This document shows positions 34,059 through 46,685 of a DNA stretch of 64,000 nt, one piece after another. The stretch spans positions 27,792,034 to 27,856,033 of the forward strand of contig NC_134829.1 of assembly GCF_004210375.1 (NCBI RefSeq), given 5' to 3'. The stretch comes from Tachypleus tridentatus (Eukaryota; Arthropoda; Merostomata; Xiphosura; Limulidae). The notes below the pieces were generated by a model, which searched no databases, was not told where the DNA came from, and worked only from the letters and a program-made list of their open reading frames with translations. Both the position numbers and the translations under genes were made by a program. Positions within the stretch are counted from its first letter, which is position 1. Each line of letters opens with the position of its first letter.

Positions 34059-34841
34059 ACTGGTAAAATAAATATGGATTTAGAATGTGGAATAAAATAT
34101 GTTGAATACAACGCTGTGGAGAAACGCCTTCATTTGAGTTTTAATGAGAGACATGAAACGTTTGAAATATTTCTTTTTCTTTGTTTTTTTACCAGTGACT
34201 TCCAGTTAAACACTGTTCGAAAGGTGGTAATAAATATAAGGAAATGCAAAGAATGGTCGATGGTATGACGCAAGTTTCGAATCCACAGCCCAACATGCAA
34301 TGTTGGACACTTTTAAATTACAATTAAAATATAAAATAAATTATATTGAACTTAACTATTATTATACATTGAAAGTTCTTTCAGTAATTGTACAACGGAG
34401 AGGATTTTAGTAAAGAAATATTTAAAACATATATAGTGTATACTTGTAGTGATTTCCTATCGATGTACAATCAGAAAAGAACAGGTGTGATGCTGAATTT
34501 TAGAAGACAAACACAAGTGCGAAAAATAAATAAACGAAAGTATCGTTTGTATAAATTACTCTGTGGACTGAAACAAAGTGTATAATGTTTTACTGCTCAC
34601 TCAGTGTACTAGCTAGATAACGTTACATCAAAATATGTTCAAAAGACTCTCCCATCTTTTTTTTTAACGCTGTGAGTAGATGCATAATAACAATATTTCA
34701 TAAATACACAATTCAGTGACATGTCAGACTATCATATATTGAAAACTACATGGCTTTAGAGCATACTGACGCTAGTGGTGCTTGACTAATTAGAGATTTT
34801 AGTGGGCATATTAAAAAAAATCTTATGATTTTTATAGACAA
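34059..34841. other. no gene recognised
   Basis: Two short plus-strand open frames (34,074-34,268 and 34,388-34,585) have no identifiable domain. A KLLCGLKQS stretch in the second is too short to call a copia-type RT. Confidence 0.4.
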
Positions 34842-34922
34842 GGGCCGACACAGCCAGATGGATAAGACACTCGACTCGTAATCCGAGAGGTGCGAGTCCG
34901 AATCCCTACTATAACAAACATT
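34842..34922 (+). repeat. SINE-A head only
   Basis: GGGCCGACACAGCCAGATGG to GAATCCCTACTATAAC, about 80 bp of tRNA-like head without middle or tail. The acceptor-stem halves do not pair, so it is not a tRNA gene. Confidence 0.7.
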
Positions 34923-35036
34923 TTTATCGTTCATGAACTACTTCAATGCTGCACTAACCGCAGTGAGGTTGAACTTTCTGCAATACGATATATGTTGATA
35001 GTGTTTTACAATTACTTTTTTCTTTTATGGGATTCG

Positions 35037-35312
35037 GCATAAAGTTACATAAAGAGCTATCTTTGCTCTACCCATCATGGGTATCGAAACCTGATTTCTA
35101 ACAGAGTGAGTTCGCAAACATACCGCTGTGCCATTGGGAAGAGGTTAACAAATACAAATACTACAACTTTATCCAGCATAAAGTTATATAATGGGCTATC
35201 TGTTCTCTGCCCATCACGGGTATCGAAACCTGATTTCTAACAGTGTGAGTTCGCAGACATACCGCTGTGCCATTGAGAGGTGGTTAACAAATACAAATAC
35301 TACAACTTTATC
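35037..35312 (-). repeat. tandem duplication carrying two SINE-B copies
   Basis: Two units of about 139 bp (35,037-35,175 and 35,176-35,312), each with a reverse SINE-B (GGGTATCGAAACCTGATTTC, ACATACCGCTGTGCCATTG) plus the same flank (AACAAATACAAATACTACAA). The SINE was duplicated with its neighbour sequence, not inserted twice. Confidence 0.88.
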
Positions 35313-36037
35313 TGAATTCTATAGCCTGTAAGTATATGGCTCGCATATATTATCACTCGCTCAATCTCATTTTGCATCTACAAGAGTATTGCTACAATTC
35401 CACTGTTACTGGCAAGAGGAAATAATAATATCGTCATGGATACGTCAGTATGGGAGCTTCTACTGAAGCATATTTCAACGACAATACTGAGAACTTGAAT
35501 TCTTAGATTTGTCTAAAATGTGCATTAGCTTTAGTAAGAGCGGATATTGGAGTAGCGATCTTGGAGAAATTGCCTGTAAAACAAGATAACACGATACAAA
35601 CCCAAAGCAATTACACACTCTTTATTTTTTCACGATTTTGGCCCATCTTGAAATATTCCAGAATTTGCAGGGCCCATTAAGGCATAATTAAGTGAAAGAA
35701 ATTAAACTTCTGTGTGAAATATCACATACTTTCTGGATTTCAACTTTAATTCAGCCATTCTTATCTACTGCAAAACTTTTAAATTTGAATAATACAAGGC
35801 GTCTCTCCTATTATTTAAGTATAAACTCCATCCAACTCTTAAACATACTTGCAGCTTTACAAGTGCCGAATGGTATGAATTTAAACACATCATTTCCTGT
35901 GCTGAAGTTAGTTTTGATCTGCACTTATCATCTAGTTGAACTTGTCAGTTTCTAAAAGCTAGTATTGAGTATTGAACTATTAAACACCTCTCATTCATCT
36001 GTTCATAGGAATGGAAATGCATCAATGATCGTCACAA

Positions 36038-36185
36038 CATTTACTTTATGAATATCAACAAAAACCTCCTCATGCCATCCTTCTTCCTCACAAACATCAC
36101 TGCAGATGACCAAGTGCTCTCGAAATGCCATAAGATCCCGCTTTTAACATCCACTTTCTTCCAGCTTTGGGTATATTCCAAGTGC
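36038..36185 (-). pseudogene. Ty3-type LTR retrotransposon RT fragment
   Basis: Minus-strand translation gives ESTWSSAVMFVRKKDGMRRF and, after a shift to another frame, VDIHKVN. This is the PWSSPVVLV-KKDG-FC-DYR-LN signature of Ty3-type RTs. Flanking minus-strand sequence (about 35.7-37.2 kb) may be the rest of the element, but I could not follow protease, RNase H, integrase or LTRs through it. Confidence 0.55.
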
Positions 36186-37261
36186 TCAGTAGAAGTCTAT
36201 ATAGTAGTTACTTAATCAGAGTGCGTGAAACATGATAACATTTAGAGAGTTCTTGTTGCTCTTATGTAAACAGGATTTCAATGAATTACCACGTAACTTA
36301 ACAAACACATGTCGAGTGCTACACAGTCCTAGAAGAGTTTAACTGATGACATTACCTTTCAACACGAACTGTCTGATTTAGTGGCCATACTCCACTCAGG
36401 TTTGATAAAGTCCTTAAAGGATAAGCAATAGCAGCTACTTTTTTCTGTTATCTTTTCTTCTCATGCTGTACAATCAACTAGAAAGGATAGATTTGACTAT
36501 CTCTCTGCATGGAAAAATAAACGCAATTTGCTACTGCTGTGCAGTCAGCTCTGACAAAATAAAAGTAATTCACTTAAAAATGGCCTTGTAGTCCACACCC
36601 ATATAATATATGTTGGCCTTTTTTTAAAGCAATGTGTGGATGGAGTCATTGGCTGCAATTTCAGGTGAATATCTGGATATCCCTATCAATATGATTGCTT
36701 CTATCTTGTTTATGACACAACACTGGAAGGTATTAATTGCGTTCTTGCTGGATGAAAGGTACCTGTATGAACAGAGCGGACCATATTCGGAAATGTCATA
36801 CAGCAATTGCTACCAGCCTCTTCCTCTCTTGCAATAAGTGTGGGGTGACATCCTATAACTTTGTCACCATAGGTACAACCTATTTCAGTGTGTAATTATT
36901 TTATATCCCTAACTGGTGTTCCTGCTTCATGGTCTTGCAAGGCTGTCCTTCAAAGTACTCATTGACAAGAATGCTATCATAGGTTTCTTATTCAGTTGAG
37001 CATTGAATTCGACCCTGTGGACTTCGTAGTTTTCCAGTGAATCAAATTACTGGAAAGCTCAGCTATAATTATGTCAATTTAGTCTCCAGGATGCACTTCC
37101 ATCAGTTACTCAATGGCATCGAGGAACAGACTAACTAAAGTGCGGACTAAGCATTGCAACTCTCCATCCTAAAAGTTTCAGGCAATAGCTTGCGTGAATT
37201 TCCTTAATAAATGGTTTGGTTGAGGTCCTCCTTTGCTGCCCTTTTAAACGTTATAAGGGTG

Positions 37262-37438
37262 ATCACCACCCACCGCCAACTCTTGGGCTACTCTTTTGCC
37301 AACGAATAATGGGATTGACCGTCACATTATAACGCCCCCATGGCTGAAAGGGCGAGCATGTTTGGCGCGACTGGGATGCGAACCCGCGACCCTCGGATTA
37401 CGAGTCGCACGCCTTAACACGCTTGGCCATGCCGGGCC
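37262..37438 (-). repeat. SINE-A copy lacking its tail
   Basis: Reverse copy with intact head (CTTGGCCATGCCGGGCC at the right edge) and middle. The 3' tail is missing from the left side. Confidence 0.88.
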
Positions 37439-37675
37439 ATTTAAAGAACAATAGTACGAGAAGGAATAATTGAAGGTTTGGAAAAGAAAAGGTAGACTCT
37501 AATTGAAACAGTTTTGTCTTTCAACATGGTGATTGACATGTCGAATGAGTTGTCATCAGCAATAATGGAGACAAGTTGATACGGGAATCTGTGATTTTCT
37601 TAGAAATAAACGGTTAATTAAAAATGAAAAATGAATAATGTTTTGAAATTGAATTGATATAATTAACACAAGCTC

Positions 37676-37750
37676 CTAGGCCCGGCAATTAGGGACGGTT
37701 AGCACAGATAGCCTTTGAGTAGCTTTGTGCGAAATTCAAAAAACAAACAA
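37676..37750 (+). repeat. 75-bp internally deleted SINE-A with target duplication
   Basis: The copy joins the first few bases of the head (GGCCCGGC) straight to the tail (AATTAGGGACGGTTAGCACA). Perfect 10-bp ACACAAGCTC repeats flank it (37,666-37,675 and 37,751-37,760), so the deleted form itself was inserted. It ends 135 bp before the WRNIP1 start codon. Confidence 0.92.
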
Positions 37751-37760
37751 ACACAAGCTC

Positions 37761-37885
37761 TAATAAAACAACGACAAATCCATTTTTAATGTTTTTTTTC
37801 TTTAACATTATTGGTGTGTTAAATTTTACAGTACTCACAATAGGGAGCGCTACAAAATTATAGCGGCTGTATTATATTATTAAGA
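37761..37885 (+). promoter_or_regulatory. WRNIP1 proximal promoter/5' leader
   Basis: Short interval between the mini-SINE and the WRNIP1 ATG. No TATA box at a sensible distance is visible. CpGs are retained (GGGAGCGCTAC, TAGCGGCTG), as expected for an unmethylated start region. The transcription start cannot be placed from sequence alone. Confidence 0.4.
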
Positions 37886-38194
37886 ATGAGCGGCAGTTTA
37901 AATAATCAAGAAACTGTTGATTGTCCAGCTTGTGGTAGAAAAATTAAAAGAAGTGTAATTAATTGGCATTTAGATAACTGTTTAGAACCTCAATCAGAAA
38001 AAGAAATTGAAAACCCGATTAAAAAACAATGTATTGAATATTCTCCAGAAACGAAAAACTCGAGGTTTTCAGGGCTAAATCGGCTGAGATTAGAAACTGA
38101 GGCTGAGACTCGCGAGAGTGAGACTGAAATTGAAAATGGGAAATTGAGATCACGAGCAACAACATCTCACGTTTGGTTAAATCACGCAAACCAA
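37886..38194 (+). CDS. WRNIP1: WRNIP1 coding exon 1 (UBZ zinc finger)
   Basis: Opens at the ATG of MSGSLNNQETVD. Residues 13-32 form a UBZ4 ubiquitin-binding finger: Cys13, Cys16, His28 and Cys32, with the HLDNCL signature. In vertebrate WRNIP1 this finger binds ubiquitin and brings the ATPase to damaged or stalled replication sites. A charged, low-complexity linker follows (KKQ.., ETEAETRESETEIE). The next exon needs phase 0. Two phase-0 donors exist, after codon 95 (CAC|GTTTGG, 38,170) and after codon 103 (CAA|GTACTT, 38,194, used here); neither is strong, so the edge is uncertain and an extra linker exon is possible. The open frame stops at 38,207. CpGs are retained throughout, unlike the rest of the gene. 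Confidence 0.85.
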
Positions 38195-41132
38195 GTACTT
38201 TATTTATAAAATAAAAGTTGTTAACTAGTCAAAACTTAAACGTAAAAGTGTTTTTCGGAACTAAGAAATTCAACCGAAATTAGTGAGCTATTAAACGTTT
38301 AACTCACTTTATAAGTTACTGTAACGAAATAACTAATGATACTTTGTAAGTTTTTTACTATTACTGTTAGTAGTTCTAGTTACACGTTTCTTATTTTTTA
38401 TAAATTCAAAATATTTTATTTATTTGAACAAAAAGCCAATGATTGAGATTTTAGGGTGTTCAGAATTTAAATGATAATGCAATGGTGACTGCAACCTAAC
38501 GTTTGGAAACATTTTTTGTGACTTAGATTTCAGTTGCATTATAAATTGTATAAATATATCTTACGATTTTTCGAATTATCATTTCTGTAATAGTAGGATT
38601 TCGATTTTTTCCAAAATTAAAGAAGACTTACAATGTGTGACCATAGAAACTGGAATATATTTGACAATAATAAACAAGGCTTTTATTTATTTGTGTAAAA
38701 GCTAATTATGTATTGAAAGCCCTGTTGTTTTTCTTGATTGTCAAATAACATTGGAAGTATGATACTGAAGGATAATTGGTTTGAATGCAAGAAAATGGGA
38801 TTGTGATAAATGTCAACCATCTTGATAGGGAACTGTTGCTACTGGAGTAACACACAGGTCTGTATATATAAAAATAATCTTGACAAGCTATACAGTAACG
38901 AGTGTTTAAGTTGACATGAACAGTAACTTACAGTTTGGTACTTCCAACACTGGGAAATAAAAGTGATATTCCTTGCATACATCCAAAAGTTTGGTTAACT
39001 TTTCTCAAATTAAAATGATCAACTGAATAGATAGATGTGTATTTAACTCCAGCCTTTTAGTTATTAACTTGTGAAATGGCTTATTATGTTTGTGCTGGTA
39101 GTGTTTCATTAACTTTAAATTTTGTTTTTGTGGATAATTTTACAAATGTGTGGGGTTGTGTTTAGGTTTGGTTGATTTTTCTATTCAGTGACAAATTCCT
39201 TTTCATGATTTTTGTGGATAAGTACAAAGAGCAGTTTTACATAAACTACATTTTGTGTGAAACATTTAGCTCTAAGAGAATTCAGAGATGTAAATTTGTT
39301 TTCTTTCAAGTATATAGAACAAGAGATGACCAGGTATTTATTATCTTTAGTGTCATGAAGAAATTTTCCTTGAGACACTTATTGAGGTAGTGGAAAGATA
39401 GGGTTGAAGATGAAATCCTGAATATCAGAAGAAGGTTTAAGCTTCAGCTCTGATATCATGCAAAAACGTGTCACATAAGAGTTATTAATTTATGGAATTG
39501 TTTGGCAGTTTATATTGTATGTGCTTGAAACTTCACTGTTAGGTAACCTTGGTAGACTTAAGTGGTTTTATGTCACTTAGTTTTATTTTAGATTTTTAAA
39601 GTCATGTTTGCATTTTACACATAATATAAGTTGGAGAGCTAAAAGTTTTAATCTTCAGGGTTGGTAAGTGGGAGTTTGTATAACTAGGAGCTTTGAAGAA
39701 TATAGTAGTGAAAAGTTGATAAAAGTGAAATGAAAGATGGAAATACTGTGCAAAAAGATCCTCCCTTTAATAGACCACTAATCACAAAAAAACAAATAGA
39801 ATATCATAACCATGTTAAATGTAATTATTCACATCTTTGTGTTTAAGTGACTTTTTACATCATTATATTAACTTGATAACAAGAGAAGTTAAATCAAAGG
39901 GTGTGTAGTTTCCTAAATTCTCCCTAGACTTGTTTTTTTTTACAACAGGGACAATGCTGGTGAGTTTTTCAGCCACTAAAAGTTTTTTTTTTTTTAGTGT
40001 CAAGAAACTTCTGAAAATAAATTGTTAAAGCTCTCATTTATCTTTACTAAAATCTCCAAGATTATATGATCTTTTCTGGGCTATAGGCTTTAATTTAAGA
40101 AATTTCCTAGGTTATCCTGAAAAAAAAAATTGCATTTTTAATAAAAATAGAACTTAGAAAAAATTTAAAGCTGATCAGTTTCTATAGAAAATAGAAGGAT
40201 TTTTGTCTTTGTCTCTACTTCTTAAAACTAGTAAATATTTATTAAGTAATTTTGTTATTTAAATAATAAGATAACTAACTAGATAAGAGAAGTGAATAAC
40301 TCACTGACAGGTGCTAAATTTATTCACTCATTGAATACATCACTGATACACTGAGTCATGTATTTATATTCTCTTATTTCTACATTTTGCCAAATATTTT
40401 TATATTCTATAGAGGCCTTAATAACTATGAAGATTTGAGATATTTCAACATGTACCCTTAAAATGCATCTAAATCAAGGTATTAAAAATACAAATCACAA
40501 CAGTGTAAACTGAACATAATCCATTTTACAAATAAATTTCTTGTTGTTTTAAGCTAAGAATTTTTAATTTACCAGAAATTTAATTTATTTTTATACGAAG
40601 ACTTCAGTTGTAATGTAAAAAATTGATAGGAATTTATCTTTTTTCAACTAATTTGACTGAATCAACACAAAAACTTGAAGTTTTTGAAAGATATTTCCAT
40701 TTAGATTAGTCTTTCATTCTTTCTCTGTCCACATGTATTTGACAGTTTGTAGGAGTTTTTTGTTTTTTTTAAATATATAATACAACCCTTACTTAGTGTA
40801 CAACTAATTTCAATAACAGTATCAAGCTTATTAATGCTGTGATGTCTAGTAGTTTGAGATAAGTGTGTATTGTAAATGTAAGACTTTATTTCTTAATATT
40901 ACATGTACTTTACTACTCAGAAATTTATGAGTATTTTTTAAAAATGAAAACATTGTTCTTCATTTAATCTTTTCTCAACAAAGTTGGCATCTAATGATAA
41001 CATTAAATAGTAAATATAAAAGTTCATTTTAATACATTTGATAACACTGATTTATTAATAAATATTACATTGCTACCATAGCACAAACTTTATAAGAGTT
41101 ATGAAGTGCCCCCAAAAAAGTAGATGGAAATA

Positions 41133-41970
41133 GATGTTAAAAAGTTACACCTGTAATAATGTCTTTATAGTAACACTGGTAAAAAGTTACACCTGTAATA
41201 ATGTCTTTATAGTAACACTGGTAAAAAGTTACACATGTAATAATGTCTTTATAGTAACACTGGTAAAAGTTACACCTGTAATAATGTCTTTATAGTAACA
41301 CTGGTAAAAGTTACACCTGTAATAATGTCTTTATAGTAACACTGGTGTTACACCTGTAAAATGTAGTAACACTGGTAAAAAGTTACACCTGTAATAATGT
41401 CTTTATAGTAACACTGGTAAAAAGTTACACCTGTAATAATGTCTTTATAGTAACACTGGTAAAAAGTTACACCTGTAATAATGTCTTTATAGTAACACTG
41501 GTAAAAAGTTACACCTGTAATAATGTCTTTATAGTAACACTGGTAAAAGTTACACCTGTAATAATGTCTTTATAGTAACACTGGTAAAAGTTACACCTGT
41601 AATAATGTCTTTATAGTAACACTGGTAAAAGTTACACCTGTAATAATGTCTTTATAGTAACACTGGTAAAAAGTTACACCTGTAATAATGTCTTTATAGT
41701 AACACTGGTAAAAAGTTACACCTGTAATAATGTCTTTATAGTAACACTGGTAAAAAGTTACACCTGTAATAATGTCTTTATAGTAACACTGGTAAAAAGT
41801 TACACCTGTAATAATGTCTTTATAGTAACACTGGTAAAATGTTACACCTGTAATAATGTCTTTATAGTAACACTGGTAAAATGTTACATCTGTAATAATG
41901 TCTTTATAGTAACACTGGTAAAATGTTACACCTGTAATAATGTCTTTATAGTAACACTGGTAAAAAGTGC
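41133..41970. repeat. 42-bp minisatellite, about 20 units
   Basis: Unit TAACACTGGTAAAAAGTTAC followed by ACCTGTAATAATGTCTTTATAG, with 41-bp variants lacking one A and late units carrying ATGTTAC. One truncated unit lies at about 41,341-41,370. GTTAC and GTAAC bracket most of the unit, giving it dyad symmetry. Because 42 is a multiple of three, a 131-codon minus-strand frame (41,591-41,986) repeats the 14-residue FYQCYYKDIITGVT; it is a by-product, not a gene. Confidence 0.97.
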
Positions 41971-43676
41971 ACCCAAGTTTAAACAAATTTTAATGTACCT
42001 CTGTGAAAATCATAAACATAATATTTTGTTGTTGTTTTTTAAACAAAGAAGTGGTGTCATTTTCTCTCACTTTCCAGTATAACTAATGCCATTTTTATTA
42101 GGTTTTCTCCTGAATCTAGAATAAAAAAGAAGTTAAAGCAAATAATCTATTAGAACTTTAGAGACCAGAAATTTCATGTTCAGTTATAGACTGAAAATAT
42201 CTTAAAATCTCTTGTAATAAAGTACCAATACATGTTTCAAAAATTTCTGCATGCTGTTTTAAAACTTGAAAACAACCTGTATCTATAACAAATACCCATA
42301 TTGTTCTTCTTTTTAGTAAACTGTGTAATTTTAAAGCCAAAATCTCAGACACTTTGAAACTGTCAACCTCTCTTTCCCAAATCAAATTTTAGTTGTTTAT
42401 GAGCTCTTATATTTAACTTCAACAATATTCTTATTTTTAAATAACACACTTTTCCTATTCATGAATTATTTTGTCATAGTACATATATTACAGCTGCTTT
42501 CAAATATCTTATCTGTATTAGTAAAACAATGTTTTTTTAAATATAAGAATTTGTGAACATATACAGACAAAGCACAGTAAACAAGACCATATTGAAAGTA
42601 ACTTATTGTGTTGTTCAATAAGAAGAGTTTCTTTGATGAAAAGTGTTTATTATATTACAAGTTCAATGTTTGTGTGTATATTTACATGACACACACATAC
42701 ATCTTTATGTTTGTTTCTATTTTATATTATTTATTTTGTAAGTTTATATTGTTATCAATTCAGAATTATCTGTGGATTTCCTTAATTATAGTTCAAGGTT
42801 ACACTATATACTTTTAAGTTATAGTTATGATAAATATGTTTATTATTAAATAACCAAACTTTCAGTAAATGTATAAATGTGTTGCATGTTTGTCATCAGT
42901 GGTTTTATTATTTCTTATCTGTTTTTGATTTTTGTTAGATGAATCCAGTGCATCAGACATTATTGGATATTAATTATCACTCCTATTTTTTTGAGTGTCC
43001 TGATATTCCCAGCCAGTTCTTAAACCACCAGGTCTTTCTTTATTCTCAAGAATCATCTATCTGAAAACAAGTTTCCATTCCTTCTTATTTTTCATTATAA
43101 GAATGGTGAAACACCATGATAAGTTGCATAATTTTTCATCCTTTCTCTTGTAGTACAAATTTGAAATTTCATTTGGTACACTGAATGTTTATTATTAATG
43201 ATTCAATTACACTTTTTTAGTTGTAAACCTCTGCTGAGACATTTTACTTAATACCATGGGTCATCAATTGTGCTGAATCTCAGTATAACATTTGAATTTG
43301 AAGAGACCATGCATTTTCTCGGGGTGTTTTTGCACACCGTCTCAAACACTTGTAAAGTTTGTCACCTCTACTGTTGCATTGTCTGTTTATCATACCTTAC
43401 GCTTGTGTCCTCACATCCTATTACTTTCAGAAGAGTACAAAGAAATTGGAAGTCCTTAGCCTATCATTTTTCAAGATAATCCTATATATTTTTAGTCTTT
43501 TACTCATCTTTTATCAATAGAAAATAAACCCAGATATCTCAACCTAATCATTCCATCCCTGGAATTAACCTAGCAGCCCTCTCTGAGTTTTATACAGTAA
43601 GTAAGTATGCTTTTGCAAAGAAGAAGACCAAAAACTATACATAATATTTCAAGTGGGACCTAACTAGTTACTTTTG

Positions 43677-44253
43677 CAGAGATGCCAACCATTACAATTT
43701 GAGTGTAATCATTACAATTTTGGTGTATACTTTATGACTATACGCTCATACAGACAAATATTACAACTTGTTGCAACTCCCAAATTATTATATACTATAT
43801 AGGCCTATATAATAAAGTGATAAATTGATCCTCCAGAGCTTGAAAGGGGTGAGAAGAAAATTTCTAGTGAGGTACAAATAAATTTTGATAATAAATAAAA
43901 GACATAGTACAAATGGCTACTTGCAATAATCATGTTTATGCTTGAAATAATAAAAAATATTTGTATCTCCGATGTCCACCACTAGTTTGAGTGTGGTGCT
44001 TCTCCATATTGGGTACGAGGGGGAATCCATAGTTATGTCATCAGTGCTTGTCAGCCAATCAGCGCTTGCGCAGATGGGTATTTCTCGTTTTCTAAGCGGC
44101 ATAGAAACACCAATGCGATCGTTCACAAGATGGAAAAAAGAGGTCTCGTTCACCAGATTGTCTTGTTTCTGGCAAATCTAAAAAGACTAAAACTGTGAAA
44201 GGGCTCTGTCTACAATCATTACGCTCAGTCATTTGAAATAGTTGGCATCTCTG
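43677..44253. mobile_element. non-autonomous DNA transposon (MITE-like)
   Basis: Ends CAGAGATGCCAAC and GTTGGCATCTCTG are perfect 13-bp inverted repeats, flanked by CTTTTG on both sides (43,671-43,676 and 44,254-44,259). The repeats continue imperfectly inward (ATTACAATTTGAGTGTAATC versus its reverse near 44,215). The interior (43,970-44,130) is richer in G+C and CpG than the surrounding intron. No transposase. The CAG start suggests hAT, but a 6-bp duplication does not fit well. Confidence 0.75.
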
Positions 44254-46685
44254 CTTTTGTATGGAGATAATGCCTGTAAATACACTCTATATTTTTCTAT
44301 TAGTTTTATTATTCGTAGACATGGAGTACTACTTCTGTACTTTGAGTGACTTATACATCACTACAACATGGTGTTTTATTTTAGTCAGGCTATAGAGTTT
44401 CTGTATTTACTAAACACATGGCCCAAATTATGAAAACCAGAATGCAATATCTTGCACATACTACAATTAAATATCATTTAACAAATCATTGACCAAGTTG
44501 ATCCAAATCATTCTGTGGAACCTCAACATTCTCAATACAGCTATAGCTAGAAATGACTGTCAGTATTATTAATTTAAATAAGAAAGACCCAAGAAGTGAC
44601 ACCTGATATTTCACAAATAACAAGGATTCACTTTGATTGGACTGAATTAATAACTATTCTGCTTCTCTTATCCTGCCACCCAACAGTTTAAATAATTAGT
44701 TTTCCCTAACCCTTACCAGTTTAATTGTCATAACTAATCTTTTATATTGCACCTTACCAAAAGGTTTTGTAAAATCTAAGTAAACAAAACTCGTACCATC
44801 TGTAAATAACAAGTAATATGCTAAAAAAGAGAGAGAGATATATAACTGTAAGACAAGGTTTCCTATGGTGAATTTATTTGACTTTCATTTGTGATATTTC
44901 AGTAAATGGTTTTGAGCTTTTTTATCAGATTTTTCCCACTAGAGAAGTAAAATTAATTGATCCATGATTTACAAACAAACTCTAATTAACCAGTTCAAAA
45001 ATTAGAGTAACATTAGCAGCAACTTTCAAACTTTCAGGTACAAGTCCATTCTACTGATCTATTAAAAATAGAAGAAAGATTTGCATATTTAACCTTTGAT
45101 CTCCTTTGAAATTGTAAGGAAAATTTTTTTCTGACTCTGGTGCTCCATTATTAGTCTTTTTACCAATTGAAGTACTTAGAAATTGTAGTTGTGAGAAAGA
45201 TAAAAACAAACAAAAATGTAGCTTTGCTGCTAATGATTTCACTTCTTTCGTATCAAAGTTGAGTCTGAATTCTCTTGTTCTACTGATGATTGAGGTTGGG
45301 TTGATGTATTGTTTCATCAAGATGATACTGTGATGAGATGTTTTCTGTTTCATACAATTGATTCAGATTTTATACCTTCCCCTCTTCTGTACGTCTTCAT
45401 ATAACTTTACAGTAATCTCAAAGTCCATAATTATATATTAACCATTTCATACAAATTTTACAAAATAAAGCTCTCACACACACATGCAAGACAGACCTAA
45501 GGTCATGTATGTAATGTTTCAAGGGTAATAAGTTTTGTTTTTGTAAAATGCATGATTTTTCTACCATTATTCTTAGAGGAACACCACTTTATTTAAAGAG
45601 CATGTTAACAAAGCTTTAAGAAAGAAGTAGTTTAGCCTTTTTGTCATCCTTCTTCTGCTAAATAATTATAAATTGATGAAATAATTTAACATGGGAAGTA
45701 TGTTTCTTATCCATTTTTTTTCTCAGCTTATTTGATCAAGATCTTGTGTTTTCATGGTCAATCAAATGTTTATAAACCTGAGAAAATCTGCTCTAATGAC
45801 ATGAGGTTACAAGATAATTTACAGTGACTAACTTGTGGATACCAGTTACCTCTGATCAAAGTAATCTGTTAACTAAAAACTTAAAAATAATATGTCAATT
45901 GATATACTAGTTTAATTAGGATTTTTTTTTTTTGACAAAAAAAAGAAACAAACAAACTTGTAATTATTAGATTGTTACAAATAATTTGTTTGGTACTGTT
46001 ATTGTTAACTGTATTTATGGCTGTAACCCTAAAATCTCATGGTTTATTTCAATTCATTCTATACTTAGCTTACAATGGAAATAATACTCGAAAATATAAA
46101 TAATAATAAGTGAAGTAAATAAACAAATACACATTTTAATGAATCTATTCATAAAACTAACTACTAAATTAAAAGTGGAATATCTGAAGCAGCAGTAGTG
46201 ACTGTGCCAAGTAAGAAGAGTGGAATAACTGTTATGACTGTATTATTCACAAGGTCAAGCTTTGGGCCAAATCTTGGGTATTATCACAGCTTTTCCAAAT
46301 GTTCAGCTGTTACTTATGTTCATATAATGTTAGAAACAGTAGCTTTATATTTGTTTTTGATTGAAAGAAATAAAAAAAGCAGCAAAGTTGTTGCTATTCT
46401 TCATGGTAAAGTAGCAAAACAAAGTAGGATTAGCACAAAGCAAAATTACACTGGTAGACATTAATTCAAAATAGGGTTAGATAAGTACTACACATACATT
46501 GGTTGAATATATGAATATTTTGATTGAAACTAATGTTTTAAGGCCATAGGAGGACACAGAAAATTTGAAATGTAAATGTTGGAATGATGTAGTAGTTGAA
46601 GATGCTTCAATGTATTAAATAACTCATTCTGACAGTGGGGATTCAAATTTAATATGAGTGGAATCTTGTTATTAATCAATTTTAA

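Noticed and set aside
34388-34585. KLLCGLKQS stretch suggesting a copia-type RT
   Set aside because: Nine residues only, with no neighbouring RT, integrase or LTR signal.
34842-34922. Possible tRNA-Thr gene
   Set aside because: It has tRNA-like A and B boxes and a CGT loop, but the acceptor-stem ends do not pair and the sequence is that of a SINE-A head. The same applies to the other SINE heads.
41133-41970. CRISPR-like array
   Set aside because: Direct 42-bp tandem units with no unique spacers, in a eukaryotic intron.
41591-41986. 131-codon minus-strand open frame with perfect 14-residue repeats
   Set aside because: It is the translation of the 42-bp minisatellite; no start context, no homologue recognised, and no coding features besides periodicity.
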